Positions 26,986 through 35,445 of a stretch of 64,000 nt of DNA are shown here, piece by piece (positions within the stretch are counted from its first letter, which is position 1; every line of letters starts with the position of its first letter). Both the position numbers and the translations under genes were made by a program. The DNA comes from Neoasaia chiangmaiensis (GTDB taxonomy: Bacteria > Pseudomonadota > Alphaproteobacteria > Acetobacterales > Acetobacteraceae): positions 62,001 to 126,000 of the forward strand of contig NZ_CP014691.1 of NCBI RefSeq assembly GCF_002005465.1, written 5' to 3'. The notes under the pieces were generated by a model that was given only the letters and a program-made list of their open reading frames with translations, made no database searches and was not told where the DNA came from.

Positions 26986-27879
26986 CTATCCGCGGTAACG
27001 CAAGGCTTCGACAACCAGGCGAAAGGCGGCGGAAGACTGACGCCGACTGGGATAATACAAGTGATACCCCGGAAAAGGTGGGCACCAGTCGTCCAGCACA
27101 CGGATCAGGCGTCGGTCCTCGAGATAGGGTGTGATCTGATCCTCCATCAGGCATGCCAGCCCGAAACCATCGAGGGCCGCCTGCCGGATCATGAGTGTCG
27201 TGTTGAACGTCAGTTGCCCATCCACGCGGACACGAAGGGTGCGACGACCTTTTTCCAGTTCCCATGCATAGACGCCTCCCGCAGTCGGAAGCCGGAGATT
27301 GATACAGATGTGCTGTGACAGGTCCTGCGGTGTACGCGGGATTGAGTGCGCTTCGAAATAGGACGGTGCGCCCACGACCGCCATGCGCAGCGGGGCACCG
27401 ATGGGGACGGCGATCATATCACGCGCAATGGTTTCTTCCAGCCTCACGCCAGCGTCGAAACGTTCGGCGACGATGTCTGTCAGGCTTGAATCTATCGTCA
27501 GTTCGACATGCAGGTCGGGGTATTCCGGAAGAAGCTTTCGCAGTGCCGGCCAGAGCACCGTGGTCGCGGCATGTTCTGACGTCGTGATCCGCACAGTTCC
27601 AGTGGGCCTGTCCGAAAGTTCGCTGATGGAGGCAATCTCACCGGCAATCGTGTCCAGCGCCGGCACAAGCGTGCTCAACAGGCGCTCACCCGCTTCCGTA
27701 GGAGACACACGTCGGGTCGTGCGCGTCAGAAGCCTGACGTTCAACCGGGATTCCAGTCGTCGGATCGTATGACTCAGCGTTGACTGGGACGTCCCGAGTT
27801 TTGCCGCCGCACGCGTGAAACTCTGCTCCTCGGCGACCGCCATGAAAGCATTGAGATCGACCAGTTCCTCGCGCCTCAT
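26986..27879 (-). CDS. LysR family transcriptional regulator
   Basis: This 297-residue LysR regulator of the CrgA/DmlR-like group starts MRREELVDLNAFMAVAEEQS with the helix FTRAAAKLGTSQSTLSHTIRRLE. The C-terminal effector domain is normal (PTGTVRITTSEHAATT). It is divergent from a small cupin gene at 28009 and convergent with the CMD-SDR operon. In related loci such regulators often control SDR and cupin genes together. Confidence 0.92.
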   Translation of the reverse strand: MRREELVDLNAFMAVAEEQSFTRAAAKLGTSQSTLSHTIRRLESRLNVRLLTRTTRRVSPTEAGERLLSTLVPALDTIAGEIASISELSDRPTGTVRITTSEHAATTVLWPALRKLLPEYPDLHVELTIDSSLTDIVAERFDAGVRLEETIARDMIAVPIGAPLRMAVVGAPSYFEAHSIPRTPQDLSQHICINLRLPTAGGVYAWELEKGRRTLRVRVDGQLTFNTTLMIRQAALDGFGLACLMEDQITPYLEDRRLIRVLDDWCPPFPGYHLYYPSRRQSSAAFRLVVEALRYRG

Positions 27880-28008
27880 TCATGAACTCCTGATATAAGA
27901 TCAAGCGCATCATACCATCTAATCATCGGAATGGCGTCATGCTTGAATGAGTTTTTGAATCTGACAGGATCCGCTCTCTCGTGACCTGTCTCGAAAGGAA
28001 AAGAACTC

Positions 28009-28398
28009 ATGGATATTCGACGCCCCGGTTTTAAACCGTCAGTCCAAGGTCCGGCGGAATGGTTCACTGGCAACGTGCGCGTGGATGCACCATTCGCGGG
28101 AAGCGGGGCACTCGCCTGCGCGACCGTAACCTTCGAGCCCGGCGCCCGTACGGCCTGGCATACGCACCCGCTCGGCCAGACAATTCTGATTACGGCGGGC
28201 CTTGGCTGGGTCCAGCGCGATGGCGGTCCGATCGAGGACGTGCGTCCCGGCGATATCGTGTGGTTCGAGCCTGGTGAAAAGCACTGGCATGGTGCTTCGC
28301 CGGAATGCGCGATGACCCATATCGCCATTACGGAATCCAAGGATGGCAAGTCTTCGGATTGGATGGAGCATGTCAGCGACGCACAGTACCAGCGCTGA
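28009..28398 (+). CDS. cupin domain protein
   Basis: The 129-residue product is a single cupin of the (R)-mandelonitrile-lyase/CMD-associated type: [20 protein letters not shown] supplies metal-ligand histidines, and [17 protein letters not shown] the second motif. GGAAAAG precedes the ATG. It is divergent from the LysR gene. Such cupins commonly accompany carboxymuconolactone decarboxylase genes, which fits the gene at 25183. Confidence 0.9.
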   Translation: MDIRRPGFKPSVQGPAEWFTGNVRVDAPFAGSGALACATVTFEPGARTAWHTHPLGQTILITAGLGWVQRDGGPIEDVRPGDIVWFEPGEKHWHGASPECAMTHIAITESKDGKSSDWMEHVSDAQYQR

Positions 28399-28507
28399 GA
28401 TTTTTTGGGAGCAGCTGGGGGCAAAAGCCCCGGAAGTTTCGGCTATCCGGTCTGGCTGAAGGATCGGGCCGGATGATAGTCACGATAATAAGGGACAAAA
28501 ACTGCTG

Positions 28508-29740
28508 ATGCCGGAGGCCAGAATCCCCGATGCGACCGTACTGTCTCGTCGCAAGGGTATGCAGCAATGGCACATACTGGTGGTCCTCAGCGTTCTGATG
28601 GGGTTCGCGTCCATCTCGACGGATTTCTATCTCCCCGCGATGCCCGAAATGGCACGGTCGCTTTCGGCCAGTGCCGGACAGGTAGCGCTGACGGTCTCCG
28701 GCTATCTGGCAGGCTTCAGCCTGGGGCAGCTCTTCTGGGGGCCTGTAGGCGATCGCTACGGTCGTCGTCTGCCGATCGCTGTCGGGCTCGCTATGTTCAC
28801 GTGCGGATCGGCGGGCTGCGCACTGTCATCAACCATCACGACCATGATCATCTGGCGGGTGGTGCAGGCAGTCGGGGCATGTGCCAGCGTGGTTCTCGCC
28901 CGGGCAATGGTGCGGGACCTGTATCATGGTGCCCGCGCCACACAGATGCTCTCGACCCTGATGACCATCATGGCAATCGCGCCCCTGATCGCACCGTTGC
29001 TGGGAGGACAAATCCTGCAACTTAGTGGGTGGCGCGCCATTTTCTGGATATTGGTTGTTGTCGGTATCCTGACGTCGCTTGCGCTTTTTTCCGTGCCGGA
29101 AACATTGTCTCCCGAGAAACGGCATACCGACCGGATTTCAAACGCTTTCCTGCGCTATGGCGCTCTTCTCCGACAGCCCCGTCTGCTGGGTTACGCCGGT
29201 TCCGGCGGGTGTTTTTATGCTGGAATGTTCGCGTATATCTCCGGGTCACCTTTTGCGTACATCACCTATCACCATGTCCCGGAAACGCGATATGGACTGC
29301 TGTTTGGTGCCAGCATCATTGGCATCATGCTGACGAACCAGATCAATGCCCGGCTGGCTCATCGTCTTGGCAGTGACTGCCTCCTCAAACTGGGTTGCGT
29401 CGGGGCCATGCTGGCAGCCATCATGTTGATGGTCACGTCGTGGCTGGACCTGGGCGGTCTGTGGGGCCTGGCAATTCCTCTCTTTTTCTACGTTTCGATG
29501 GCCGGCTTCATCATCGCCAATTCTCTCGTTGGAGCATTGCACGATCATTCCGGGCAGGCTGGCACCGTTTCCGCTCTCGTCGGAGCCGTACATTACGGCA
29601 GCGGCATTGCGGGTTCGGCTCTTGTCGGCTTTTTCGCTGATGGCACGCCGGTTCCCATGAGTTGTATCATCGCCATCACCAGCATCGCCGGCTTTCTTTT
29701 CCTGATCCTTATCAGAAAGGTGAAGTCCACATTGCAGTAA
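28508..29740 (+). CDS. Bcr/CflA-type MFS drug transporter
   Basis: This 410-residue, 12-helix major facilitator has the N-terminal signature STDFYLPAMPEMARSL, GPVGDRYGRR after helix 2 and a helix-4 ARAMVRDL motif, all typical of Bcr/CflA multidrug exporters. It follows the cupin gene by 109 bp in the same direction. The short hairpin GGGGCAAAAGCCCC (28418-28431) lies between them but has no U-tract. Confidence 0.9.
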   Translation: MPEARIPDATVLSRRKGMQQWHILVVLSVLMGFASISTDFYLPAMPEMARSLSASAGQVALTVSGYLAGFSLGQLFWGPVGDRYGRRLPIAVGLAMFTCGSAGCALSSTITTMIIWRVVQAVGACASVVLARAMVRDLYHGARATQMLSTLMTIMAIAPLIAPLLGGQILQLSGWRAIFWILVVVGILTSLALFSVPETLSPEKRHTDRISNAFLRYGALLRQPRLLGYAGSGGCFYAGMFAYISGSPFAYITYHHVPETRYGLLFGASIIGIMLTNQINARLAHRLGSDCLLKLGCVGAMLAAIMLMVTSWLDLGGLWGLAIPLFFYVSMAGFIIANSLVGALHDHSGQAGTVSALVGAVHYGSGIAGSALVGFFADGTPVPMSCIIAITSIAGFLFLILIRKVKSTLQ

Positions 29741-30046
29741 TACTTCTACAACGGATATCGACAGACTGCCTGTCAGATCAATTTCGCTAAAGAGTTTCCA
29801 AAAAATTGACCTCTATGTCTGAATTGAGGGGGGAGGGAGACGACGAAATCAGGCATTTCCCTTGTCTTATTCCCGCTCTGCGTCATGCCCACCGCAGCTT
29901 GATCGGTTCGGTGTCTTCATTCAACGCCCGGTGAGTTTTCCAGCCGGCACCGGGATCGGCGGCAGAGGGAGAGGGCTGTCCCGCTTCCGCGACGGGAGGG
30001 TCTGACGCGAGAGAGGCTCGCGCCACCCGTCGCGGAGTTTTCCGCC
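29741..30046. other. gap with purine-rich leader A
   Basis: No gene is supported here. The right third (29961-30046) is a leader with GCAGAGGGAGAGGG, then GAGAGGCT and CGGAGTTTTCC just before the ATG at 30047. The same order of blocks occurs before the ParB-like gene at 31008. This is the boundary between chromosomal-type genes and a plasmid/ICE-type module. Confidence 0.6.
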
Positions 30047-30913
30047 ATGCTGGTTCTATCCAATCCGCTCGCGCGCCAGTGGGCGGCGCCCGAGACGATC
30101 CGCCTGCGCATCCTCAGCCTGGGCGCCGGCGTGCAGTCCACCACCCTGGCCCTGATGGCCGCCCAGGGCGAAATCGGGCAGATGCCGGATTGCGCCATCT
30201 TCGCCGATACCGGTTGGGAGCCACGAGCCGTCTATGAGCATCTGGCCTGGCTGCGTTCGCCCAACGTCCTGCCCTTTCCGGTCCATATCGTGTCGGCGGG
30301 CAATATTCGCGCGGGCATCCTGGCGGCCGCGCGCGGTCGGCGCTGGGCGTCGATCCCCGCCTATACGCGCACGCGCGTCGACGGTCGCGACGAGATCGGC
30401 ATGATCGGCCGTCAATGCACGACGGAGCATAAGCTCGTGCCCATCCGTCGTAAGGTCCGGGCGCTGGCGGGGCTCACGCGGAAACGCTCGCCGCGTCACC
30501 CTGTGGTCGAGCAGTGGATCGGCATTTCCTTCGACGAACTGGTTCGGGCGAAATATTCGATCGAAGCGTGGCAGATCAACCGCTGGCCCTTGATCGAAAA
30601 GGCCATGACGCGCCGGGACTGCCTGCGCTGGCTGGAGCGGCATGGCTATCCGCGCCCGCCCAAGAGCAGCTGCCTCGGCTGCCCGTTCCATTCCGATGCG
30701 GCCTGGCGGGAAATTCGGGACCATGACCCGGAGGGATGGGCGGACGTCGTGTCCGTTGATCAGGCGATGCGGCGCGGCCTGCGCGGTATCCGTGGCGAGG
30801 TCTTTCTGCATCGCTCCGCTACGCCGCTGAAGGACGCGCCGCTGACGGATGAGGAAAAGACCGGCCAGCCGGATCTGTTCCTCGACGAGTGTGACGGGAT
30901 GTGCGGCGTGTGA
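30047..30913 (+). CDS. PAPS-reductase-like (PP-loop ATPase) accessory protein
   Basis: This 288-residue protein of the adenine-nucleotide alpha-hydrolase superfamily has the PP-loop-like LRILSLGAGVQSTTLALMA and FADTGWEP, shared with PAPS reductases. The C-terminal half has a cysteine cluster (SSCLGCPFHSDAAW and CDGMCG near the end) that could bind a metal or iron-sulfur cluster. Relatives occur on phages and plasmids. The reaction is unknown; sulfur transfer or nucleic-acid modification is conceivable. It is followed by a ParB-like gene with a similar leader. Confidence 0.75.
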   Translation: MLVLSNPLARQWAAPETIRLRILSLGAGVQSTTLALMAAQGEIGQMPDCAIFADTGWEPRAVYEHLAWLRSPNVLPFPVHIVSAGNIRAGILAAARGRRWASIPAYTRTRVDGRDEIGMIGRQCTTEHKLVPIRRKVRALAGLTRKRSPRHPVVEQWIGISFDELVRAKYSIEAWQINRWPLIEKAMTRRDCLRWLERHGYPRPPKSSCLGCPFHSDAAWREIRDHDPEGWADVVSVDQAMRRGLRGIRGEVFLHRSATPLKDAPLTDEEKTGQPDLFLDECDGMCGV

Positions 30914-31007
30914 GGCCGGCAGAGAGGCAGAGGGAAGGAAGGGATGTCGTGACGGGTTTGAAAGGGGGAAGAGAGGCTTCCATCCGCCCGCCGTGGAGTT
31001 TCCCAAC
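30913..31007 (+). promoter_or_regulatory. purine-rich leader B
   Basis: The leader overlaps the last base of the previous gene and runs to the ParB-like start. It shares with leader A the blocks GCAGAGGGA, GAGAGGCT and GGAGTTT-CC in the same order and with similar spacing. It probably acts at the level of translation or as a common promoter/5'-UTR of this accessory gene set. Confidence 0.5.
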
Positions 31008-33041
31008 ATGGCAAGCGCCATCCAGAAAATCACCTTGAATCCTTCCCGCGACATCCCGTTCGGTAAGCTGGTCCTGTCGCAGGCGAACGTCCGGCGCGTG
31101 AAGTCCGGCCTGTCGATCGACGATCTGGCCGCCGATATCGAGCGCCGGGGTCTGCTCCAGAGCCTCAATGTCCGTCCGGTCCTCAATGCCGAGGGCGCCG
31201 AGACCGGCACGTTCGAGGTTCCCGCCGGCGGACGCCGGTTTCGCGCGCTGGAACTGCTGGTCAAGCAGAAGAAGCTCGCGAAGACGGCGCCGATCCCTTG
31301 TGTTGTGCGGGACGCCAACTCGCCGATTCCGGCCGAGGAAGATTCGCTCGCCGAGAATGTCCGGCGCGTGGATCTGCACCCGCTGGACCAGTTCCGGGCT
31401 TTCCGCTCGCTGCTGGAAAAGGGCCAGTCGGAAGAGGAAATCGCCGCCCGGTTCTTCGTCACGCCCGCCGTGGTCCGGCAGCGCCTGCGGCTGATCACGG
31501 TTTCGGAGACGCTGCTGGCCGTCTACGAGGAGGACGGCATGCGGCTCGACCAGCTCATGGCGTTCGCGATCAGCGATGATCCAGTCCGTCAGGAGCAGGT
31601 CTGGGACATGCTGGCAAACAGCCATAACCGCGAGCCGCATCTGATCCGCCGGATGCTGACCGAGAAGACGGTCCGTGCCTCGGACTACCGCGTGCGCTTC
31701 GCCGGGCTGGATGCCTATGTCGCCGCCGGCGGCCGGATCATGCGTGATCTGTTCGCACCCGACGGCGGCGGCTGGCTGGAGGATGTCGCGATCCTCGACC
31801 GGCTGGTGCAGGAGAAGCTTGCGGCAGCCGTCGAGACGATCCGGGCTGAGGGCTGGAAATGGGTCGAGGCGGCATTGTCGTTTCCCTGGAACCACAAGCG
31901 CGGCTTCCAGGAAATCGACGCGACGCCGGTCCCGCTGTCCGAAGAGGATGCAGTCCGTCTCGCGGCACTCAATCATGAGCGTGAGGCGATCGAGGCCGAA
32001 TACGCCCAGGCCGACGAGCTGCCCGACGCGGTCGATGCCTGGCTCGGGGAGATCGAGACGGAAATCGAGTCCTTGGAAACGAGGCCGATGATCTATGATC
32101 CGGCGGATATTGCGCGTGCCGGCGTGTTCGTCAGCCCCGACACTGATGGCACGCTGCTGGTCGAACGCGGTTTCGTCCGGCCGGAGGACAGTCAGCGGGA
32201 GGCCGACGAACACGGTATCGGGTCTGACGATACCGAGAGTGGATCCGACCATGAGCCGGGTGAGGATCACCAAGCCACGGACGGGGTACTACCGGCCGCC
32301 GAAGAACCGGAGGAAGACGGGCTGAAGCCGCTGCCGGACCGCCTGCTGACCGAATTGTCGGCCTGGCGGACGCTGGCCCTGCGCGACGCTTTCGCGCAGA
32401 ATCCACATGTCGCGGTGACGGAGCTGCTGCATACGCTGGTGCGCAGCTTCTATTGGACGGTGCCGGGCGCGGACAGCCTCGAGGCCGACGTCCGGGATAT
32501 CGCACTCCCGGTTCATTCCGTCGATCTGCCGGGCAGCATTCCCGCCCAGGCGCTGAAGCGGCGCAAGGCGGAATGGCAGCGTGATCTGCCGGAGGACGAC
32601 GATGGGCTGTGGCGCTGGCTCGACCGGTTGGACGAAACCAGCCGGCAGGCGCTGCTGGCACATTGCCTCTCCTTCGGCATCAACGCGCTGTATGACCGGG
32701 CCATGCCGCATGGACGGTTCTCCCAGCGTACGATCGACGACCGGCTGGCGCGCGCCGACCGGCTGGCGACGGTCCTGCGGCTCGATCTGGTCGAGACGGG
32801 CTGGCAGCCGACGGTCGATAATTATCTTGGCCGCGTGACCAAGGCGCGGATTCTCGAGGCCCTGCGCGAGGCGCGGGGTGACGAGGCGGCGGAGCGCATC
32901 GCCCATCTCAAGAAGGGCGACATGGCGCGCGAGGCCGAGCGGCTGCTGGAGGGCTCCGGCTGGTTGCCCGAAGCGCTGCGGACCGCACTTCCCGCCGACA
33001 TGGCCACCGAAGTGCCGGCCGCCGACATCGCTGCCGAATAA
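31008..33041 (+). CDS. ParB/Spo0J-like nuclease-domain protein
   Basis: The ATG at 31008 (GGAG upstream) gives 677 residues. The N-terminus is a ParB-like domain: IPFGKLVLSQANVRRV, FEVPAGGRRFRALELL, and EDSLAENVRRVDLHPLDQFRAF, followed by a helix-turn-helix (SEEEIAARFFVTPAVVRQRL). The long C-terminal part is typical of the plasmid/ICE ParB-like proteins that are distinct from chromosomal ParB. There is no ParA beside it, so a role in plasmid biology or gene regulation rather than classical partition is likely. Confidence 0.85.
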   Translation: MASAIQKITLNPSRDIPFGKLVLSQANVRRVKSGLSIDDLAADIERRGLLQSLNVRPVLNAEGAETGTFEVPAGGRRFRALELLVKQKKLAKTAPIPCVVRDANSPIPAEEDSLAENVRRVDLHPLDQFRAFRSLLEKGQSEEEIAARFFVTPAVVRQRLRLITVSETLLAVYEEDGMRLDQLMAFAISDDPVRQEQVWDMLANSHNREPHLIRRMLTEKTVRASDYRVRFAGLDAYVAAGGRIMRDLFAPDGGGWLEDVAILDRLVQEKLAAAVETIRAEGWKWVEAALSFPWNHKRGFQEIDATPVPLSEEDAVRLAALNHEREAIEAEYAQADELPDAVDAWLGEIETEIESLETRPMIYDPADIARAGVFVSPDTDGTLLVERGFVRPEDSQREADEHGIGSDDTESGSDHEPGEDHQATDGVLPAAEEPEEDGLKPLPDRLLTELSAWRTLALRDAFAQNPHVAVTELLHTLVRSFYWTVPGADSLEADVRDIALPVHSVDLPGSIPAQALKRRKAEWQRDLPEDDDGLWRWLDRLDETSRQALLAHCLSFGINALYDRAMPHGRFSQRTIDDRLARADRLATVLRLDLVETGWQPTVDNYLGRVTKARILEALREARGDEAAERIAHLKKGDMAREAERLLEGSGWLPEALRTALPADMATEVPAADIAAE

Positions 33042-33066
33042 CATTTCACATCCCTGATCGCTGCAC

Positions 33067-33101
33067 GACCGCGACCCGCGTGCCTTGCGCGGGTCGCGGT
33101 C
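33067..33101. repeat. 14-bp perfect GC-rich inverted repeat
   Basis: GACCGCGACCCGCG (33067-33080) and its exact reverse complement (33088-33101) are separated by 7 bases, between the ParB-like gene and the next start at 33131. The stable hairpin has no U-tract, so it is more likely an mRNA processing/stability element or attenuator than an intrinsic terminator. Confidence 0.75.
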
Positions 33102-33130
33102 CCGCGCGTCTCCAACGATGGAGAAATCCG

Positions 33131-33574
33131 ATGTCGCATTTCAACGTATTCATGACGGGCGAGGACGTCGAGGACCAGCTCGCGCCGTTCCAGGAAAACA
33201 ACATGGGCGATTGCCCGCCCGAATATCTCTCGTTTTGTGATTGCCATGACGAATGTGTCGAGCGCTGGAAAGACGCCGACCAGAACGGTGTCCCGTTCAG
33301 GGAGCGATTCAGGACGTTCGATCTCTTCGTCAGGGAGTTCTTCGGCTACGTGCGCAATCATGATACCGGCCGCTACGGCTATTTCCACAATCCCGATGCC
33401 AAATGGGACTGGTATGAGATCGGTGGCCGGTGGTCCGGTCGGCTGATGATCCGACAGGAGGCTGCCGATGGTTATCAGCCTGTCCGCCCCTCTCGGGACG
33501 GAAGGCTCCTGGTCGATGCACCGCGACAGCCATGGCCCGCGAGAACGGTCGCCTCTATACCCATCCGGCTCTGA
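33131..33574 (+). pseudogene. phage/plasmid-type accessory protein, truncated by the repeat
   Basis: From ATG 33131 (ATGGAGAAA upstream) the frame encodes MSHFNVFMTGEDVEDQLAPF and later [19 protein letters not shown], a pattern seen in uncharacterised phage and plasmid proteins. True coding ends at about 33517, where the 748-bp repeat begins. The last 19 residues to the stop are read out of frame from SDR sequence. The original C-terminus is lost. The function is unknown. Confidence 0.75.
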
Positions 33575-33729
33575 GGGATGTGCCGGGAGACGCGACGCTG
33601 AAAAGCAAGACCGCCCTGCAGCGCCTGGCCCAGCCGGAGGAGATCGCCGCCGCTGTTGCATTCCTTGTGTCCGAGGATGCCTCGTACATCACAGGCAGCA
33701 CGCTCGCCGTGGATGGAGGCAGGCTGTAG
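33518..33729 (+). pseudogene. SDR C-terminal fragment (copy of 197-408)
   Basis: The last 70 residues of the SDR at 1-408 are repeated, including [11 protein letters not shown] and the stop. The catalytic motifs are absent, so it cannot be functional. Confidence 0.9.
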
Positions 33730-33828
33730 GAAACGGAAACGCACGACGCGAAGTAAGAACGCAGTGAAATTTCCACGATCCCTCTGCCGGGTTGGGCGAT
33801 ATCGATGAACAGGAGATGCAAGCTAATA

Positions 33829-34265
33829 TCAGAGTGCAGACAGGAAAGCCTTGATGCTTTCGAGGATCTGCCAGCGGTTCTGCTCCATGACCACCATGTG
33901 CGTTCCTTCCCCGATCTCGGTCCAGCGCCGATAGGGGGCGTTCTGAAAGCGCGGAAACAGGTTCGCCATCTGGGTGATGGTCACATCGCGGTCCCATTCC
34001 GCATGCAGCAGAAGGACCGGGACGGTTATGCCTTCGGGGTCATAGAAGGCTTTTCCGGCGGACCAGTATTCGCGGACATCCTGGATCACGCCTGCGGGCG
34101 CACGGATGATGCCATCGTGTTCCGCAGGGTCACTGGCGAGAATGATCGTAGCCCATTGCTCGAACCATCCCGCGGGAAGTAACCAGTCGCGTTTGTGTTC
34201 GGGCACGCCCTCCAGCCAGCGTTGGTGGAACGCCTGGACATCGAAGCGCCGATACGCGTGGACAG
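33829..34265 (-). pseudogene. alpha/beta hydrolase C-terminal fragment (copy of 508-944)
   Basis: About 145 C-terminal residues of the hydrolase at 508-1458 are present with the acid and histidine regions but without the nucleophile elbow. The frame continues leftward from IS3-derived sequence, producing a meaningless fusion at its N-terminus. Two substitutions would change the protein slightly ([15 protein letters not shown] instead of FNVQAFRQRW). Confidence 0.9.
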
Positions 34266-34442
34266 CCGATCTTGCCGGCAATCGACACCATCGCCATCCA
34301 GCGCGACGGATGCTCGCCCTCATGCTCCAGAACCAGCCGTACCGCACGGGCACGAACCTCAGGCGAAAACTTCTTCACAGAATTGCTCATCAGACCTTCT
34401 TCTCAGGTGGAAAGGTCTCCGCTAATCCCGGGGCGGTTCAGA
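34266..34442 (-). mobile_element. IS3-family element, left-end fragment with start of orfA
   Basis: The terminal inverted-repeat end reads TGAACCGCCCCGG on the minus strand (34442-34430). The beginning of orfA follows at 34390 ([20 protein letters not shown], then [20 protein letters not shown]). It is cut after about 42 residues where the 748-bp repeat begins. Its intact end lies exactly inside the IS6 transposase gene, so it inserted into that element. Confidence 0.8.
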
Positions 34443-34905
34443 CTTCAGTTTGTCGGTAATCATGCGTTTTGGTCTGGCGCCCTGCTTCTTGAGAAGCCGC
34501 GTCAGCACCCGCCTCGCCGCTTTCGTGTTGCGTCGTCTTTGCAGGATTTCATCGAGAACGTAGCCGTCCTGATCGACCGCTCGCCACAGCCAGTGAACCT
34601 GACCACGGATCACGATCCGGACTTCATCAAGATGCCAGATATCCCCGGGTCTGGCTGCCTTACGGCGCAGCCTGCGCGCAAATGTCGCCTCGAATTTCAC
34701 GCTCCAGCGGCGGATCGTCTCATACGACACGACAATCCCTCGTTCAAAAAGCATTTCCTCGATCAGGCGGAAGCTCAACGGGAACCGGAAATACAGCCAC
34801 ACAACATGCGCAATCAGATCACGGGGAAATCGATGGCGTTTGTAGATGGCAGCAGGGACACTCATGCAAGGTAATCTAAAACCACAACGTTAATGTGACA
34901 GCACC
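34443..34905 (-). mobile_element. IS6-family element, truncated by IS3 insertion
   Basis: The transposase starts at 34865 ([20 protein letters not shown]). It has IS6/IS26-type features: [17 protein letters not shown], the first catalytic Asp in WHLDEV and the second in MITDKL. It stops being IS6 at 34443, before the catalytic Glu. The outer end is near 34905 with GGTGCTGTCACATTAACG as likely terminal repeat on the minus strand. It is inactive. Confidence 0.8.
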
Positions 34906-35383
34906 GGTTGAACGCGTTTGCGGGTGCAGGCTGATAATATACCCCCGATCGGTTGAGCCTCAGCATGGTGCATTGCCTGACGATCGGCAGAAGGGGACGT
35001 TGCGGGTCGATCATTTGCCACGTCTGGTCACGCCCAAGCGAACAGAGGCATCCCGCAAAAAATCCCGTTCCACCAAAAGCTGGCCGATCTTCGCGTGAAG
35101 CTTCGCGACCTCGGCCGCGCTCGTCACTGGCTCCGCAACTGCCTTCGCCGAAAAGGTCGCCGCCATGCCCTCGATCGCCTGACGCTTCCACTGGGCAATC
35201 ATCGTCTGATGCACACCGTGCTTCGACGCCAGTTCCGACAATGTCTGCTCGCCGCGGATCGCCTCAAGAGCAACACGCGACTTGAACTCACCCGAATAGC
35301 GTTTCCTCGTAACCTTGCCCATCAGTCCCTGTTCCTATCCAGGCCGGGGATAGCTTATCACTCTGTCCAATTTTCCGGGACCA
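34906..35383 (-). mobile_element. second IS3-family element: complete orfA, orfB interrupted by IS6
   Basis: The end TGGTCCCGGAAAATTGGACA (minus strand from 35383) is a typical IS3 terminal repeat. orfA runs 35322-35011 (MGKVTRKRYSGEFKSRVALE, with a helix-turn-helix and an AKLHAKIGQLLVERDFL leucine zipper). orfB begins in the other frame (MIDPQRPLLPIVRQCTMLRL) and is cut by the IS6 end near 34905. Confidence 0.82.
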
Positions 35384-35445
35384 GCTCTTAGGCTTCCTTC
35401 CACTCTCGTGAAAATATCACACCATCAAACCCCGGGACTAAACAC

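Larger units (their letters stand above)
33518..34265. repeat. 748-bp long direct repeat, copy 2
   Basis: This is the second copy of 197-944, with five substitutions in its last 53 bases. Its left end interrupts the accessory gene at 33131 and its right end abuts an IS3 orfA fragment. Both genes inside are incomplete, so this copy is the derived one. Confidence 0.95.

Noticed and set aside
28418-28431. GGGGCAAAAGCCCC as a terminator after the cupin gene
   Set aside because: The hairpin has a short stem and no T-run, so termination is not supported.
30819-32273. A 484-codon minus-strand frame
   Set aside because: It is the antisense of the ParB-like gene, which has clear domain motifs on the plus strand.
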